The position numbers and the translations under genes are program-made. From positions 22,607,783 to 22,671,782 of the forward strand of contig NC_054538.1 of NCBI RefSeq assembly GCF_017654505.1: a DNA stretch of 64,000 bases, given 5' to 3'. The DNA comes from Polyodon spathula. Its lineage: Eukaryota; Chordata; Actinopteri; Acipenseriformes; Polyodontidae. Each line of letters starts with the position of its first letter. Positions within the stretch are counted from its first letter, which is position 1. Shown piece after piece: positions 46,829 to 58,789 of the stretch. The notes beneath the pieces were generated by a model. The model worked only from the letters and a program-made list of their open reading frames with translations, was not told the DNA's origin and searched no databases.

Positions 46829-47165
46829 TGTCGGGTTAAACCCAAGGATTAGTCAGACGCAGGATACAAGCTCTCTTTATTAGCAGGTGGTTGTGCCAGT
46901 AAAAGACCATTATTACCCCACTGCATTGAACAACCACACATCTTGTGGTGACAACAGACAAGTGGTAATAGCAGTAAACTAACAAATGTGCAGTTAACTA
47001 GAACAATGCAAGTATAATAAAAGGTAATCATAAAAACAACAAGACAACAGTAACAATTAACATTTCCCCAGAGAAACCCAACAGTCCCAGTGTCCCTTGC
47101 GCAACTCATTTACATATCGTCCAGCGTCCAAGTCCCTCCTGGCAGGCAGACTTCGCCCCATAACA
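46829..47165 (-). mobile_element. LTR, family LTR-C
   Basis: On the minus strand the block starts TGTTATGGGGCGAAG and ends GGTTTAACCCGACA, with CTAATAAAGAGAGC polyadenylation signal about 50 bp before the end, as in retroviral and Gypsy LTRs. Length is 337 bp. The flanking 5-mers (ACTTT and GTAAA) do not match, and a poly-A tract abuts the higher-coordinate side, so it is probably not a clean solo insertion. Confidence 0.6.
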
Positions 47166-47431
47166 GTAAAAAAAAAAAAAAAAAAAACTATTCAGACTGC
47201 CTACAACTCTGTCTTCTGTCAACATAACACTAGTGCACACACTGGGCAAAGTGTATGGAGCTGTCACTGCCTGTCAGACTGGAAAGGAGGCAGGTGGAAA
47301 GCCTTCAATTCCACAGACTGGTTGACATGAAAAGCCAAAATAGTCTTCGGCAAAAAAGCAGGATTGGTACGAAGTGTAACCTTTGTCCTGGCTTCTGCAA
47401 AAATTAAGCAGGCTTTAGCAAATGAAAATGC

Positions 47432-48690
47432 TTGTATCTCAATCCAAATATTACAGATATTTTCCAAAGTGTACTAGGTACATTGTTCCCAAAACTGGAC
47501 GTGTTTTCTGGGTTTACTAAGTTGCAATGTGGAAATGCTGAAGCTATTTCCACTGCCATTATACAACAGCTAGATGCTATATTCACAGAAGAAAGTGAAA
47601 AGGCTAAAATAATTGCACAGAGCTACGATAGAGCTAGTGTAATACATGACGAGACTGATGGGGTCTCTGTTTTTTTCTACTTTTTTCTCTCACTCTCCAA
47701 AGAAAACTGCTGTTTGGTAAAGAAAAGACTACCGACTACTCCTCAAACAAGGTGCAATTTTCGTAGTCAAGCAATGAGGACAGTGTTTGAACAGCGCGAT
47801 CACCTGCTAGAGTGTTTTCAAACAATTTGTGATTCAGGAGACTTTGACAGTGCTAGAGAAGCTAATGGTTTTTGCCATAGCCTCATGGATAGAGAGTTTC
47901 TGAACTTCTTCAACTTGTCCCAAAAGATTATGATGAAAGTGGATACTTTTTTTATGGGAAACTCCAGGCAAGGAATATTGCATCTGTTGATGCAAATGAA
48001 GCTGTAATTTGTTGAAAACATTCAGGACATTGAAGTATGTGTTAGAATATTGGAATCCAGCCTCCCTGAGAACCTGCCACCAATGCCAAAAAGATGAAGG
48101 GTCCGAAATACCACAGAAGATTATGAGACGGCTGCCTTGCAAATTTGTCACATCATCATTTCTCATGCAAAGGAAAAGTTTTCTTTCAGGAAGCACTTTG
48201 TAGCTGAAAAATTGCTGCAGAGTGACCGTTTTGATCAATAACAGGTAACTTTCTTGGATAGTGTATTAGAGGAAACAGTTCAAGCATATCCCGTGCTTAG
48301 TAAGACTTCCTTATGCACTGACTTACAAACAGTGTATGAAACAGGAGATTTAAAAAATGTTGAAAATGTTGAGTATGCTTGAACTGATGATATGTAACAA
48401 CTTGGACAGAACATTTCCGGAGATTACAAGACTACTGAAGATAGCTATTAACACTCCGGTGACTACAGCAGAGGCAGAAAGGTGCTTCTCAACACTGAAG
48501 TTAAAAACTTCTTGAGAAATAGTATGAAAACTGAACGATTAAATGCTTTAGCCGTGTTATCAATTGAAAAAGACATGATGACTGACATTCCTGACTTTAA
48601 TAATAAAGTAATTGAAAAGTCTGCCATGATAAGACATCACAGAGCAAACTTTTTGTATTGGTTCTTGGCCACCAGCCACCACCGAGTGTA
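47432..48690 (+). pseudogene. hAT transposase relic (ZMYM1-like family)
   Basis: The first frame (47432-48007) contains FTKLQCGNAEAISTAIIQQL, AQSYDRASVIHDETDGV and then, after a deletion, KRLPTTPQTRCNFRSQ, MRTVFEQRDHLLECFQTI and DREFLNFFNLSQKIM. Degenerate frames continue to 48480. The C-terminal dimerisation domain is recognisable as TTAEAERCFSTLK-type sequence (about 48463-48500), NSMKTERLNALAVLSIEKD and MMTDIPDFNNKVIEKSA (48520-48625). This order (AQSYDGASVM.., TPQTRWNF.., AERCFSTLK.., RLNALA.LS) is that of fish hAT transposases related to ZMYM1. Missing between DETDGV and KRLPTTP is the family's HCYAHQLNL segment. Trp of RWNF is Cys. It is non-functional; terminal repeats were not found. 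Confidence 0.85.
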
Positions 48691-48719
48691 GTATTGCTTG
48701 TATGAATTACAGATCTCGA

Positions 48720-49844
48720 TCACAGCTAAATCCCTAGATTTCACAAAGTGCAAGATCTTTTTAACATAAATTAATTAATGAGTTATTGACTTTTCATTTC
48801 CAAATAAATCTAAAAAAAATTAAAAAATAAACTCAGCAGTATGACAATTTCTCATATCAGACCTCCCACTTTTAAGCCCATACACTTATTTTTCATCACT
48901 GGGCTTTGATAGAGCACTTGAGTTGAATGTGTGGCTCTTATCGGTGAGGTGCACGATGAAGATGGCTCGTTTAAAATATTCAAGATTACCTGGAACTGCC
49001 ATTTTATATTCCTTTTGACATTGTATTGCATGAGACTAGTTGCCCTATGTTTTCAAGCAAGCAGTGCTTGATAATTAATTTAAGTGGGCGTCAAATTGTG
49101 TGCTGAAAAAAATGAAATCCCTGAAGCTTAAAAAAACAACATATAATATTGCTTTCACATATCTGCACATATTTCACTGCATGGTTTGCTCTTGGAATCT
49201 TGCTGAATTGTAATGTAGAGTGGGTATGAATTCTAAGCAGTTTGATACATTACTAAAATGTTACTGGTAAATGTGTGTTTGTGTATAATAATGGGGTGTG
49301 GGTAACAAAAGTTCAGTTGTTAGTAATATTATAGGGGACTGTGATAGATTGTCTACATGAAAAGAAACACTGTGGGTCAGAGTGATCAAGGTCTTTACAT
49401 CAATGTGGAACAGTACCATTATTTGTAAATAGGAAAATAAAACTAACAGTGCTGGTTACTAAATTTGACAATTTAACTGCATGAACTGGATTCCCAATTA
49501 GGTTATATGTAACCCTGAATTATCAATTGAAGCCAACATTTTTTTAAGCATCCCTGAGGGTAGTTGGTTCTTGTCCGTTGCTACCGCTTCTATTTCAGCT
49601 GTTCCAGTTCTCATTAACCATTTCAGATGCCAACTTCATATTTTTGATGTTATGGGGTGGAAATGACAGCATAACCCTTCACTTTGTCCTTTGAGCTAAG
49701 ATGGCTTAAGTACTATTGTCATGTACTTGCACAATTGTATTCTTATTTGTAGACATTTTGAAACTTCTTACTGTTGGTTACTAGTTTTGCAACATTAACA
49801 GTTTTATTTTATTATTTAAATTTTGGGTTTGGTTTTTTTTTATA

Positions 49845-49906
<62 letters not shown>

Positions 49907-52250
49907 CAAGTTATTGTACATTAGATATCCAAGTTATTGTACATTATGCTTTGTTTCTCTTCACAAAAAAAAAGATTTCTAAAAAAGCTATTATTAATTT
50001 TGCTTTGTTTTATTCTGATGCAGTGTTTTTTATTCATGCCTATTTGGATGAGCTTGTCTTCTGCTCATTTGCAAATAGCTTATATAAGACAAAGATTATG
50101 TTTTCTGATGAATAGAATGCAGTACTGCAATCAGATGTTGCCTTATTCTTCCAAACACCACTGACTTTAAATTATGACTTTAATCCAACTTCACTGTTTA
50201 GCATTTTATTTTATAATGTTTTAAAAGTGTTGCCACGGGGATTAATTAAAACTAAGGTCACAGGTGCTTTTCTAAACATTACTATAGCTCTGGCAATAGC
50301 TTAAAGGATGGTGGTGTAACACCTTCTAGACTATTCCTTGGTTTGTAAATATTCATACGTTTGTGATTAATATTGTCCATTGAAATACCCCTTGCCATGT
50401 GCTAGTGGTATGCTGTGTAGCTTTTCTGTATCTCATTTGTTTTCTTTTATGAGTCAGCTGGGATTGCAATGGTTGTAAGCAGCACTCGACATACTTCTCA
50501 GAAGAGAGGGAGAGACAGATGTGAAGGATTGTGCATCCATGTGTCTTCTACAAGGAATAACAACTGTACTAGGCAATTCTGGTGCTATTGCTTGCATTAG
50601 TTGTACCACAGCAGATTTTTTTACTGGCAGGTTATTATTGCTGATATTTACAGGGGGTGGCAATTTTCAGGTCCATATTGTTAAAATGTAAAGTTAGCAA
50701 CTTGTGACTAAAAGAATACTGGTTCACAGAATGAAACAGTGTGAATTTATATGCAAAATAGATGAGCCCATTAGACTCTTATAAACATATTTCTTGTAAT
50801 AACATTGTTTCATTTGCCTAATTTAACACATGGAAGGTTAGGCCAATTTGTTTCTTTGTAGCCCAAAGGTTTTAATTAAAGAAAAAGCAAGGATGATAGA
50901 TCTGGACTGTGAAAAATGTTTTTCACAGACTCATGTTTAATACACAGTTTCTATTTCTCAATATTAAAATATATATCTCTCATTTACTTGATTCAGAATT
51001 ACTCATTCAGGGCCTCTTTGTTAATTGACATTCTTTGCAAAGTGCCCTTGAATGTCTTAGTGAATCTTGGTGTAAAACTACACTTGCCAAATGTATGCAA
51101 AAGAGCTGACTATTGCAAGCCATAGCTGTACGATTCAAATTATGAATATTGTACAGTATATCAGAATTAACTAAACAAAATACAGATGATATGTCAGTGC
51201 TCTATATTATGGCCATTTTATGAATGCAACTAGAAAAAACAGTGCAGGAGACAGTGATCAGCAATGTTCCTTCTAAACTACTCAATCTGGCATGGGCCGC
51301 TCAGATCGGAAATCCTGCCGCGTACAAGCAATTTCGATATCTTGTTAATGTTGCCAGGACAACATTCACTAGTCATTTCTGGATCAACAACTCCAATCTG
51401 CCAATCACAATACATATTTTGCCTGCTACTATCTCTGCCAGCTACTCTGCAGCGTCATGAATCTACACCCTGAGGGGCAGGCAATTTTGTTTATTTTGTG
51501 AAAAGGCTGCAGATTCAAAGTGGTGCAATTTGAATTTGGCAAGGTAACGTTAATGGCTTTATTATCCAGAAACATATATTTAGAATAGTATGTTTCTTTG
51601 TCACATTTAATTGCATACTAAGAATGTATTATGGTAAAGCCATGTCGGTTCTTTAACGTGTACCAACTTTTAGTATTATTGAGTCTACTAAAACCGACAG
51701 ATATGCTTTGAAATGGGGGGGGGGCTGTTGGGGGGCGTGGGTCAATGAGTAAATCCAGACTAAAATTAAATTTTGAGTGAGCGCGCCTTGCTGCAAAATC
51801 AAAATAATAAATGCATTCATGTTCGCACACTGGTGACCAATTCCACTTCCATGGGACAGATAAAAGATAAAAATTTGGACAGGTTAAATTGCCTTGCTGG
51901 CTGACTGACTGGGCAGGTTTTTTTTTTTTTTTTCCAAGACAAATTTTTATTCCCACTCCGAAATTAAATTTGCAGAGGTTTACATTTTGTAATGGGCGCC
52001 AGCTTTGTAGTTTGGCCAGTGCTTATACTGGAAGATACTTGGATTTGTTACTGCTTGGGGTGACAAGCAGAATCATTGAACCTCAAACGCTCATGTTTGG
52101 TTTGATTTGATTTATTGTATGAAGTTTTATTGTCTGTTTTACATCACTATTAGAATAAAGCTGTGTTGTGTGTGTGGTTTTTTTTGTTTTTTTGTTTTTT
52201 AATTTAGTGGTTGCCAATTATTTTTATTGTTTAATTTAGTAATGTGCAAT
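48720..52250. other. LMBRD1 intron 3 sequence without recognised gene
   Basis: It contains an (AT)n microsatellite at 49847-49904 and a poly-G patch at 51716-51723. A segment near 51262 (CAGCAATGTTCCTTCTAA) vaguely resembles a common vertebrate repeat. No domain was recognised in any frame. Confidence 0.4.
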
Positions 52251-52256
52251 TTTTTT

Positions 52257-52592
52257 TAGGCTAGCAGTGGTGTGCTGACTCAGGAGGGGCGAAGACTAAC
52301 ATACACTGTCCTCCGAAGCATGTGCTGTTAGCCGCCTGCTTTTTTACACACTGCAAACTTACCATGCAGCCACGCAGAGCTACAGTGTCGGAGGACAACA
52401 CAGCCCTGGGCAACTTACAGGCAAGCCCACAGGTGCCTTGCCAGACCACAGGGGTCACTAGTGCGTCGTGAGCCGAGGACACCCTGGCTGACCTAGCCCT
52501 CCCTCGGGTGGCAAAGGAATAACCTGGACTTGAACTGGTGATGTCTAGACTATAGGGCGCATTCTGCTCTCCACGCGGAGTGCCTTTACTGG
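52257..52592 (-). mobile_element. tRNA-derived SINE
   Basis: On the minus strand a B-box CCAGTTCAAGTCC (52537-52525) lies about 60 nt into the element. The body that follows (CTCACGACGCACTAGTGACC, CCTCCGACACTGTAGCTC, CATGCTTCGGAGGACAGTG) ends CACACCACTGCTAGCC before an A/T-rich tract. The GTCGGAGGACA words occur in both orientations around 52311 and 52388, allowing a fold-back. It looks like a lineage-specific fish SINE; the family is not named. Confidence 0.6.
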
Positions 52593-53070
52593 ATGCAGTT
52601 CAAAAGCAATGTTTTTATTAAGCAAAAAAAAAAGGTGATGAGAAAGAAAATAATTTTTTTGAGAACGCCATTTATGTTTTCGTACCTCTTTGATTCTTGA
52701 CTAGTGTAACAATAAAAGTTCTCATTTTTGCATCACAAAACTATACAATTTGGTCTGCTTTTTAATTTAAAAAAAGTAAAAATAAAAAAAAAATGGAAAA
52801 AAGAACAAACATAAAACCAAACAACCAAAAAAGCTGTCACTTTGGCAGGTTATGGTGTAAAAACATAATAAAAAAAAATTAATTAAATAAAAGCAGCTGT
52901 CACTTTGTCCCATATGGCAAGTTATAGCGTAGGAACATCACTATTTTCACTTGTGACAGGACTTGTGACTTTTTTTTTTTTTTAAACTGGTCAACTACGC
53001 GTGAAGAAAAGAATTAACGGCTCCTTGGGTAGCTGATGCAATTTTGGATTCTTGCGTATGCGCATCCAGT

Positions 53071-54510
53071 CAGGGTTGGGGTCAATTCCGAATGGAATTG
53101 GAATTTGATGGTAAATTCCAATTCAATTAACAAATTGGATTTTGAATTGAAAAAATCTTGAATACAGAATTGGAATTTGAATTGTAGTGAAAGGAAATAG
53201 AATTTAATGCCATGAAATTTCACTAATTTTAAAAAGTCAAATGCCACATTTATTTTACCCTTTTATATTATATCACTATAAAAATACTGATTGCAATAAC
53301 ATTAATATGTATTTTCGAATACTGTATCTTAAGCATGGCTCAAAGCTTTCAAAACTCATTTTTTTGCATTTTTCTAATGAGATGTTTAAGAGCTGCAGTA
53401 GTCCTTAATTATTTGCTTTTCTTTATTCATCTGTTATTTAATCATTTAGTTCTTCACTCCAATGTTATTAAATAAACATTATCCAGAATGCATGTAATCA
53501 AGCACACCTGAATGAAGAGTAATGGCTTGCCTTATATAAAGAGACGCCAACACTACCTCCGTGAAAGGGGAGTAGAAGGAGGCTTTGGTTTGTGCTTTTG
53601 ACTGGATTGGATTGCTTTTTGTGTATGACCTTGGACTGCTTGGAGAACCCTGTTGGCTGCCCTGACCCTGCATTGGAAGACTACCTGATTTTTGAGTGTG
53701 AACTCTGGACTGGCATAACTACTGTGAGATTTGGATGTCCCCTGAAAAAATAACATCATGCATAAATGTTCAAATACAGATGCAAAGACTGGAAAGGCTT
53801 CAGTCCTTATTCACTTTGGAAGCCAACTGCAAGTGGTACAGCAGGAAACCATTGTGCTACATGTAACCACTGCAGTACACCTGTCTGTGGTTCAACCAAA
53901 GCAACCTCCAAATTCAAAAGGCATCTTCAAGCATCATGTTTTTTTTTCCCCCCTCAAACAATTACATGTCTTAAAAATAATCAAATTATCAAATTTCTTT
54001 AACACTCAATTTGAGTATTTTACAAAAGCAATTAAGTACCATCATTCATCGATGAACTGTTCCCCACATTGGCCATTTAACAAAAGTACAGTTAATGCTA
54101 AATACAAACATCTATATAATAGCTGACCCTTACTGTGCACACTCTTTCTTATTGTCCTTGAGAATCAAGGCCTCTTTCATGCATAGTTATTGGTAACTAA
54201 ATAATTAAGTAATGCCCATTTGCACACATTTCTGGTTTAGGTTTTTGTATGGATGTGATTGACCAAAGTTATATTAACACTGATTTAGCCATCAAGAAAA
54301 GATTTAATGACGAATGATTGATATATAATATATTTCTTTTTCAGAAAAAAAACACCCTGAGGTCCTGAAGGAGCCTGAAGATATCAGTATGAAGAGATCT
54401 ATGCAACCAGACCAGACTGCGAAGGATGGCCACCCTCAACCCATGAAATGGCAGGGGGGTGGGGGGGTAGGAGCATATTGTTTCATTCCACTGTATGCCA
54501 CACCAACTAG
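53071..54510 (+). mobile_element. hAT element 5' part with two BED-finger exons
   Basis: CAGGGTTGGGGTCAATTCC starts at 53071 with the CAG form of hAT ends and is followed by GAATTC/AATTCCAATTC-rich subterminal sequence. A frame from 53766 encodes GNHCATCNHCSTPVCGSTKA and TSKFKRHLQASC, a BED-type zinc finger (C..C ... TSKFKRHL). After about 340 bp an acceptor-like TTTCTTTTTCAG (to 54342) precedes a frame KKHPEVLKEPEDISMKRS and QPDQTAKDGHPQPMKW, the natural continuation (HL...KHPE). This is the DNA-binding N-terminus of a hAT transposase spread over two exons. No DDE core or right terminal repeat was found, so the element is 3'-truncated. Confidence 0.6.
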
Positions 54511-54909
54511 ATCTAGCAATGTTCATTACTCAGTGCTCGATACCAATGGTAGGAAAAATGTATGAAATTCTACAAATGCTTTGGAAAACATACTATTACA
54601 GCCCAAAATCCAAACGAGAATAAAAGCACTAGGTGCTGAGTTGAAAGTCTCAAGAAGATATCCTTCAGCTGTTAAATCAGGCATCTGTATTTTTGCAAAG
54701 ACGACTGGACATACTAGGCCAATTTGCTGTTGTGCATCATCATATGAAGCATCTTGCTATATCCTCAAACAATATACTGTAGAAGTTAAGGTAAAGTTAA
54801 GGTAAGTTTTTTGTTTGATTTTTTACAATTCTGTTTATTAATTATAAGGTTTTCAAAAGTACAGAAAATCAAATACAAAATAAAATGCCAAAATATATAC
54901 TGTAAATCA

Positions 54910-57140
54910 TAACTAAATTAATGGGTAAAAGAGAGAAAGAAAGAGAGAAGAGACAGTAGTAGGGACAGAGATAGGTGTGTCACGCTTAGCACCCAGAAGG
55001 CTATGAGAGAGGTCAGGGGAGAGAGGGAAGTCTGAGCTCCTCAAAGTGGGATATGAAAGGCTGCCAGGCAGAGTAAAATTTGTAACTGGATCCACAGATT
55101 GTAAATTGAATTTTCTCCAACTGGAGCATCTGCATGAGATTCCCAATCCAGTGGACATACAGAGATGTGCAGCTTGCTTCCAACAGTATAAAATTTGGCG
55201 TCTAGCTATTAAAGTTGCAAAGGCCAGTGTCAGACTGCATCCTAGACAGATCAATTCCTTCAGGTACAACTCCAAAGAGAGCAGTAATTGAGGAGGGATC
55301 AATGGGTGTGTCTAAAATGGAAGACCAGAAAGGTGTCAGCTCAGGACAGGACCAAAACATATTAAATAGAGAAGCAGGTACTTCTTTGTACTGTCACAGG
55401 TCGGCTCCAATCCAGGGTAGGTTCTGGCTAATTTAGTTTTAGAAAAGTGAAGACTGTGTAAAACTTTAAATTGGGTTAGACCATGACGTGCACAGAATGA
55501 AGAAGAATATACTCTGGACATAATAGATTCCCAAATGCCATCCAAGATGCCAGACCCAATATTCTGTTCCCATAAAGGTTTTAATATATTTAGTGAAAGA
55601 CAACTTAGTGTTAAAATATGGCTGTAGATGATAGACATATTGCCTTTAGATGAAGGGTTTAGTGCTAGAATAGAATCAACGGGATTAGGGGGCAGAGAGG
55701 GAAACTGCACAACTATATTACATATGTAATTACAAATTTGCAAGTATAGAAATAAATGTGTTCGAGGCAATCCACATTTTTGTGACAATTATTCAAATTA
55801 GGCAAAATTGTCATCAATATATAAATCTTTAAGGTTTGAAATGCTATTATTGCATCATATATGGAAAGCAGTCTTGCACTGAAGGGAAAAAATAAGTGAT
55901 TTGCGTTATGGGGGCAAAAATTGAGAAAGATTTAAACCCAAAATGCTGTTTAAACTGTGCCCAGATCTGGAGAGAATGAACACAAGTTGGTTCTTACTAA
56001 ATATAGATACACATAATGGAAGTGGGCCACATAAAACAGCAGATAGGGAGGAGGGTTTCCTCTATAGGCAGCCACTCAGGTCTATCTGGATGGGAACCTG
56101 GTTGCAACCACTGTGGATATTGGCAGACTAGTAATAGAACTGGAAATTTGGAAGAGCCAACCCCTCTGTAGGCTTTAATCTCTGCAAGGAGTTTCTGTCA
56201 ATATGGGGCGTCTTATTATTCCAAATAAATAAAGAGATTGTACGGTTAATTAGATTGAAAAAAGATTTTGGAATAAAAACAGGAATAAATTGGAAGAGGT
56301 ATAACAACTTGGGAAGAATATTAATTTTTAAAGAGTTTATTCTGCCAATAAGTGAAATAGATAAGGATGACCAATGGCTGAAGTCTTGTTTAGTACATTC
56401 GAAAAGGGGGTTAAAGATAGCACTAAAAAATGTATTACATGAATGAGTCACAGTTATCCCAAGGTAAATAAACTTATTATGAGCCATAAAAGGAACATTG
56501 TTAAAGCTGTAATATCTAGCAGCCAAGTTGGTTGGGAAAACTTTGGTTTTGTGTAAATTAATTTTATAGCTTGAGAATTTGCCAAATAATTCTAGGATTT
56601 AAAGTGCTTGTGGGAGGGAAGAAGCAGGATCAGAAATGTACAAAAGTGGAGACAGAGGGCGCCCCTGACTGGTTCCACGTGGAGATGAAAATATTCTGAA
56701 TGTATGTTGTTGGTTTTATCCAGTTAATATTTGAACCAAAACCACATTTCTGTAAGGTCATAAAAAGATAATCCCACTCAACACGATCGAAAGCCTTCTC
56801 TGCATCAAGAGAGAGAAGGATCTCAGGTACAGATAAGTCTGAGGCGGAATATTAAAAAGACCCCTAAGATTAAAGTACGACTCTACCCTGAACAAAGCCT
56901 GTTTGGCCTAAAGAGATTATGGAAAGGAGAACTGATTCAACGCGTCGAGCTAAAGCCTTGGCAAGTGCATTAACATCTGCATTAAGGAAATGGGACGATA
57001 AGAGCTACAGTCATGGTGGTCCTTATTTTTCTTTAGAAGTAGTAATATTTAAACATTATACAGTGTAGGATGTAAAACTGAATTGCAGACGCATTTTCAT
57101 AATTAGTGAGTGATTCTTACAACCTAGCCTTTGATTGTCG
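54910..57140 (-). pseudogene. L1-type LINE ORF2, RT to C-terminus, broken
   Basis: On the minus strand around 56820-56755 is LLSLDAEKAFDRVEWDYLF, the RT palm block with the first catalytic Asp, and near 56680-56645 SSPRGTSQGRPLSPL. From 56526 to 56128 comes IYLGITVTHSCNTFFSA, WSSLSISLIGRINSLKIN, ILPKLLYLFQFIPVFIPKSF and WNNKTPHIDRNSLQRLK, the post-RT domain. From 55788 to 55336 comes VYSSSFCARHGLTQFKVLH and KTKLARTYPGLEPTCD, the C-terminal Cys motif region. The last part is LAFATLIARRQILYCWK (to 54913). These are fish L1-clade features. Frameshifts separate the blocks and the endonuclease is missing. An L1 ORF1 fragment on the same strand lies at 61130-61521. Confidence 0.85.
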
Positions 57141-57149
57141 GTCAAAGAG

Positions 57150-57426
57150 ATAGGTAGAGACCTATCCCACCAGATTCACAGCTGTAACTGCTGCCAAAGG
57201 TGCTTCCACCAAGTAATAACGGGGGGGACTTATCCAATTATGATCTTTCAGTTTTGTATTTTTAATATATAACTTCTCAATAAAAACTGTTTTCCCCTTA
57301 ACAGTGTGGGGTATGGTGTGTAGATAAGTGGAAAAAAATCCTCATTAAATGGACAAAACTCTGAGGCACTGACACAACAAAATGTGAAACAAGTTCAAGG
57401 AGGTATAGACTTTCTATAGGCACTGT
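57150..57426 (+). mobile_element. Tc1-like element A, 3' fragment
   Basis: It contains the end of a Tc1 transposase gene (CTGCTGCCAAAGGTGCTTCC followed by the near-stop AAGTAATAAC), the 3' untranslated segment (TTTTGTATTTTTAATAT) and a long terminal repeat (AACAGTGTGGGGTATGG, CAAAATGTGAAACAAGTTC) ending ACTTTCTATAGGCACTG. The tip is followed within a few bases by the next Tc1 element. The 5' four-fifths are absent; it abuts the L1. Confidence 0.8.
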
Positions 57427-57433
57427 GTATATA

Positions 57434-58370
57434 CAGTGCCATGAAAAAGTATTTGCCCTGTCTGATTTTCTGCATTTTTGCACATTTTTCACATTGAATT
57501 TGGTCAGACCTTTTTGTGGGTTGTAATAGTATATAGAGGGAGTCTGAGAGAAAAAAAATGACACCAAATTTTGGTGCTGCTTTCATTTGTTTGGTGTGCA
57601 ATGTAATCAAACACGCAATCTTCAAATGTGAAAAAGTTATTGCCCCCCTAGTTAACTCAACCCAATTAAAGGGTTAGTTAGGGTCAGCTGTTTGAATACT
57701 TTGGTTAACAATCAGGCCTGATTTGGGCCTGTCCTGCCCAATATAAGTCTGATGAACTTTGGCCCTTACCATCAGAGTGAAGTTTTCAGCACACAGGTTC
57801 TAGAGGCACATCATGCCACAATCAAAAGAAATTCCTGAAGACCTCCAGAAAAAAAAATTGTTGATGCCTATCAATCTGGAAAGGGTTACAAAGCCATTTC
57901 TAAGGCTCTGGGGCTCCCCCAAACCACAGTCAGAGACATATTGTCCAAATGGAGAAAGTTTGGGACAGTAGTGAATCTTTCCAGGAGTGGAAGTCACAAA
58001 GAACCCTAGAACAACATCCAGGGATCTGGGTTGAAGCAGTTATGCATGGAGTGGGCTAAAATTCCTCCATGGTGCTGTGAGAGACGGATCGATGACTACA
58101 GGAAGTGTTTGGTTGCAGTTATTGCTGCTAAAGGTGGCGTAACCAGGTATTGAGTCTAATGGCCGATTACTTTTTCACACGGGGGCATTGGGTGTTGCAT
58201 AACTTTCTTTAATAAATAAATGAAATAAGTATCAAAATGTTGTGTTATTTGTTCACTCAGGGTCCCTTTTATCTAATATTAGATTTTGGTTGAAGATCTG
58301 TTAACATTCAATGTCAAAAATATGGAAAAATGCAGAAAATCAGACAGGGGCAAATACTTTTTCACAGCAC
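57434..58370 (+). mobile_element. Tc1-like element B, internally deleted
   Basis: The left end CAGTGCCATGAAAAAGTATT, then TGCCCTGTCTGATTTTCTGC, is repeated inverted at the right end (GTGCTGTGAAAAAGTATT and TGCCCCTGTCTGATTTTCTG from 58370). Homology extends about 75 bp. It is preceded by TA at 57432-57433; the last few right-end bases are altered. A transposase N-terminus starts at 57813 (MPQSKEIPEDLQ) with helix-turn-helix ISKALGLPQTTVRDIL. Then FGTVVNLSRSG is reached and the catalytic domain is missing. Element length is 937 bp. Confidence 0.85.
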
Positions 58371-58376
58371 ATTCGT

Positions 58377-58727
58377 TGCCCCTTTCAAAGCAGACCAAAC
58401 ACAGAGAAATTGAGGTTTTAAAACACTTTTGCATTGTATTTAATAAACCATAACAACAATAAAACAAACACCTAGCTCTTTTTGGAGCACTAACTAACAC
58501 AGGCTGGAACCTTCTCTAATAACCGGACAAGTAAGCTTGTTTAGAAACAAACAGTTTTTCACAGCACAACACAATAAGGTTTTACTCTACCTTTGTTCTT
58601 TAATTACAGCTGTACCCACACCAGCACAGTCAGGCTTCAACTCACACCAGCAGCAGCCCAGAACTGGCTGGCTGCTTTCTTTAAATACCTTACACCTGAC
58701 TCTAATTTTCAATGATAGCCAGGTGCA
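58377..58727 (-). mobile_element. possible LTR, family LTR-D
   Basis: On the minus strand the block runs from TGCACCTGGCTATC to TTTGAAAGGGGCA. It has a TATA-like AAGGTATTTAAAGAAAGC and a GGTTTATTAAATAC polyadenylation-like word about 60 bp before the end. The layout is LTR-like but no target duplication was seen, and it lies between the Tc1 end and the L2 3' region. Confidence 0.4.
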
Positions 58728-58789
58728 GGGGATATTACTAATAAAACAATTAACAAAAACAATTATCAAATTAGGCATGGATAGTAAGA

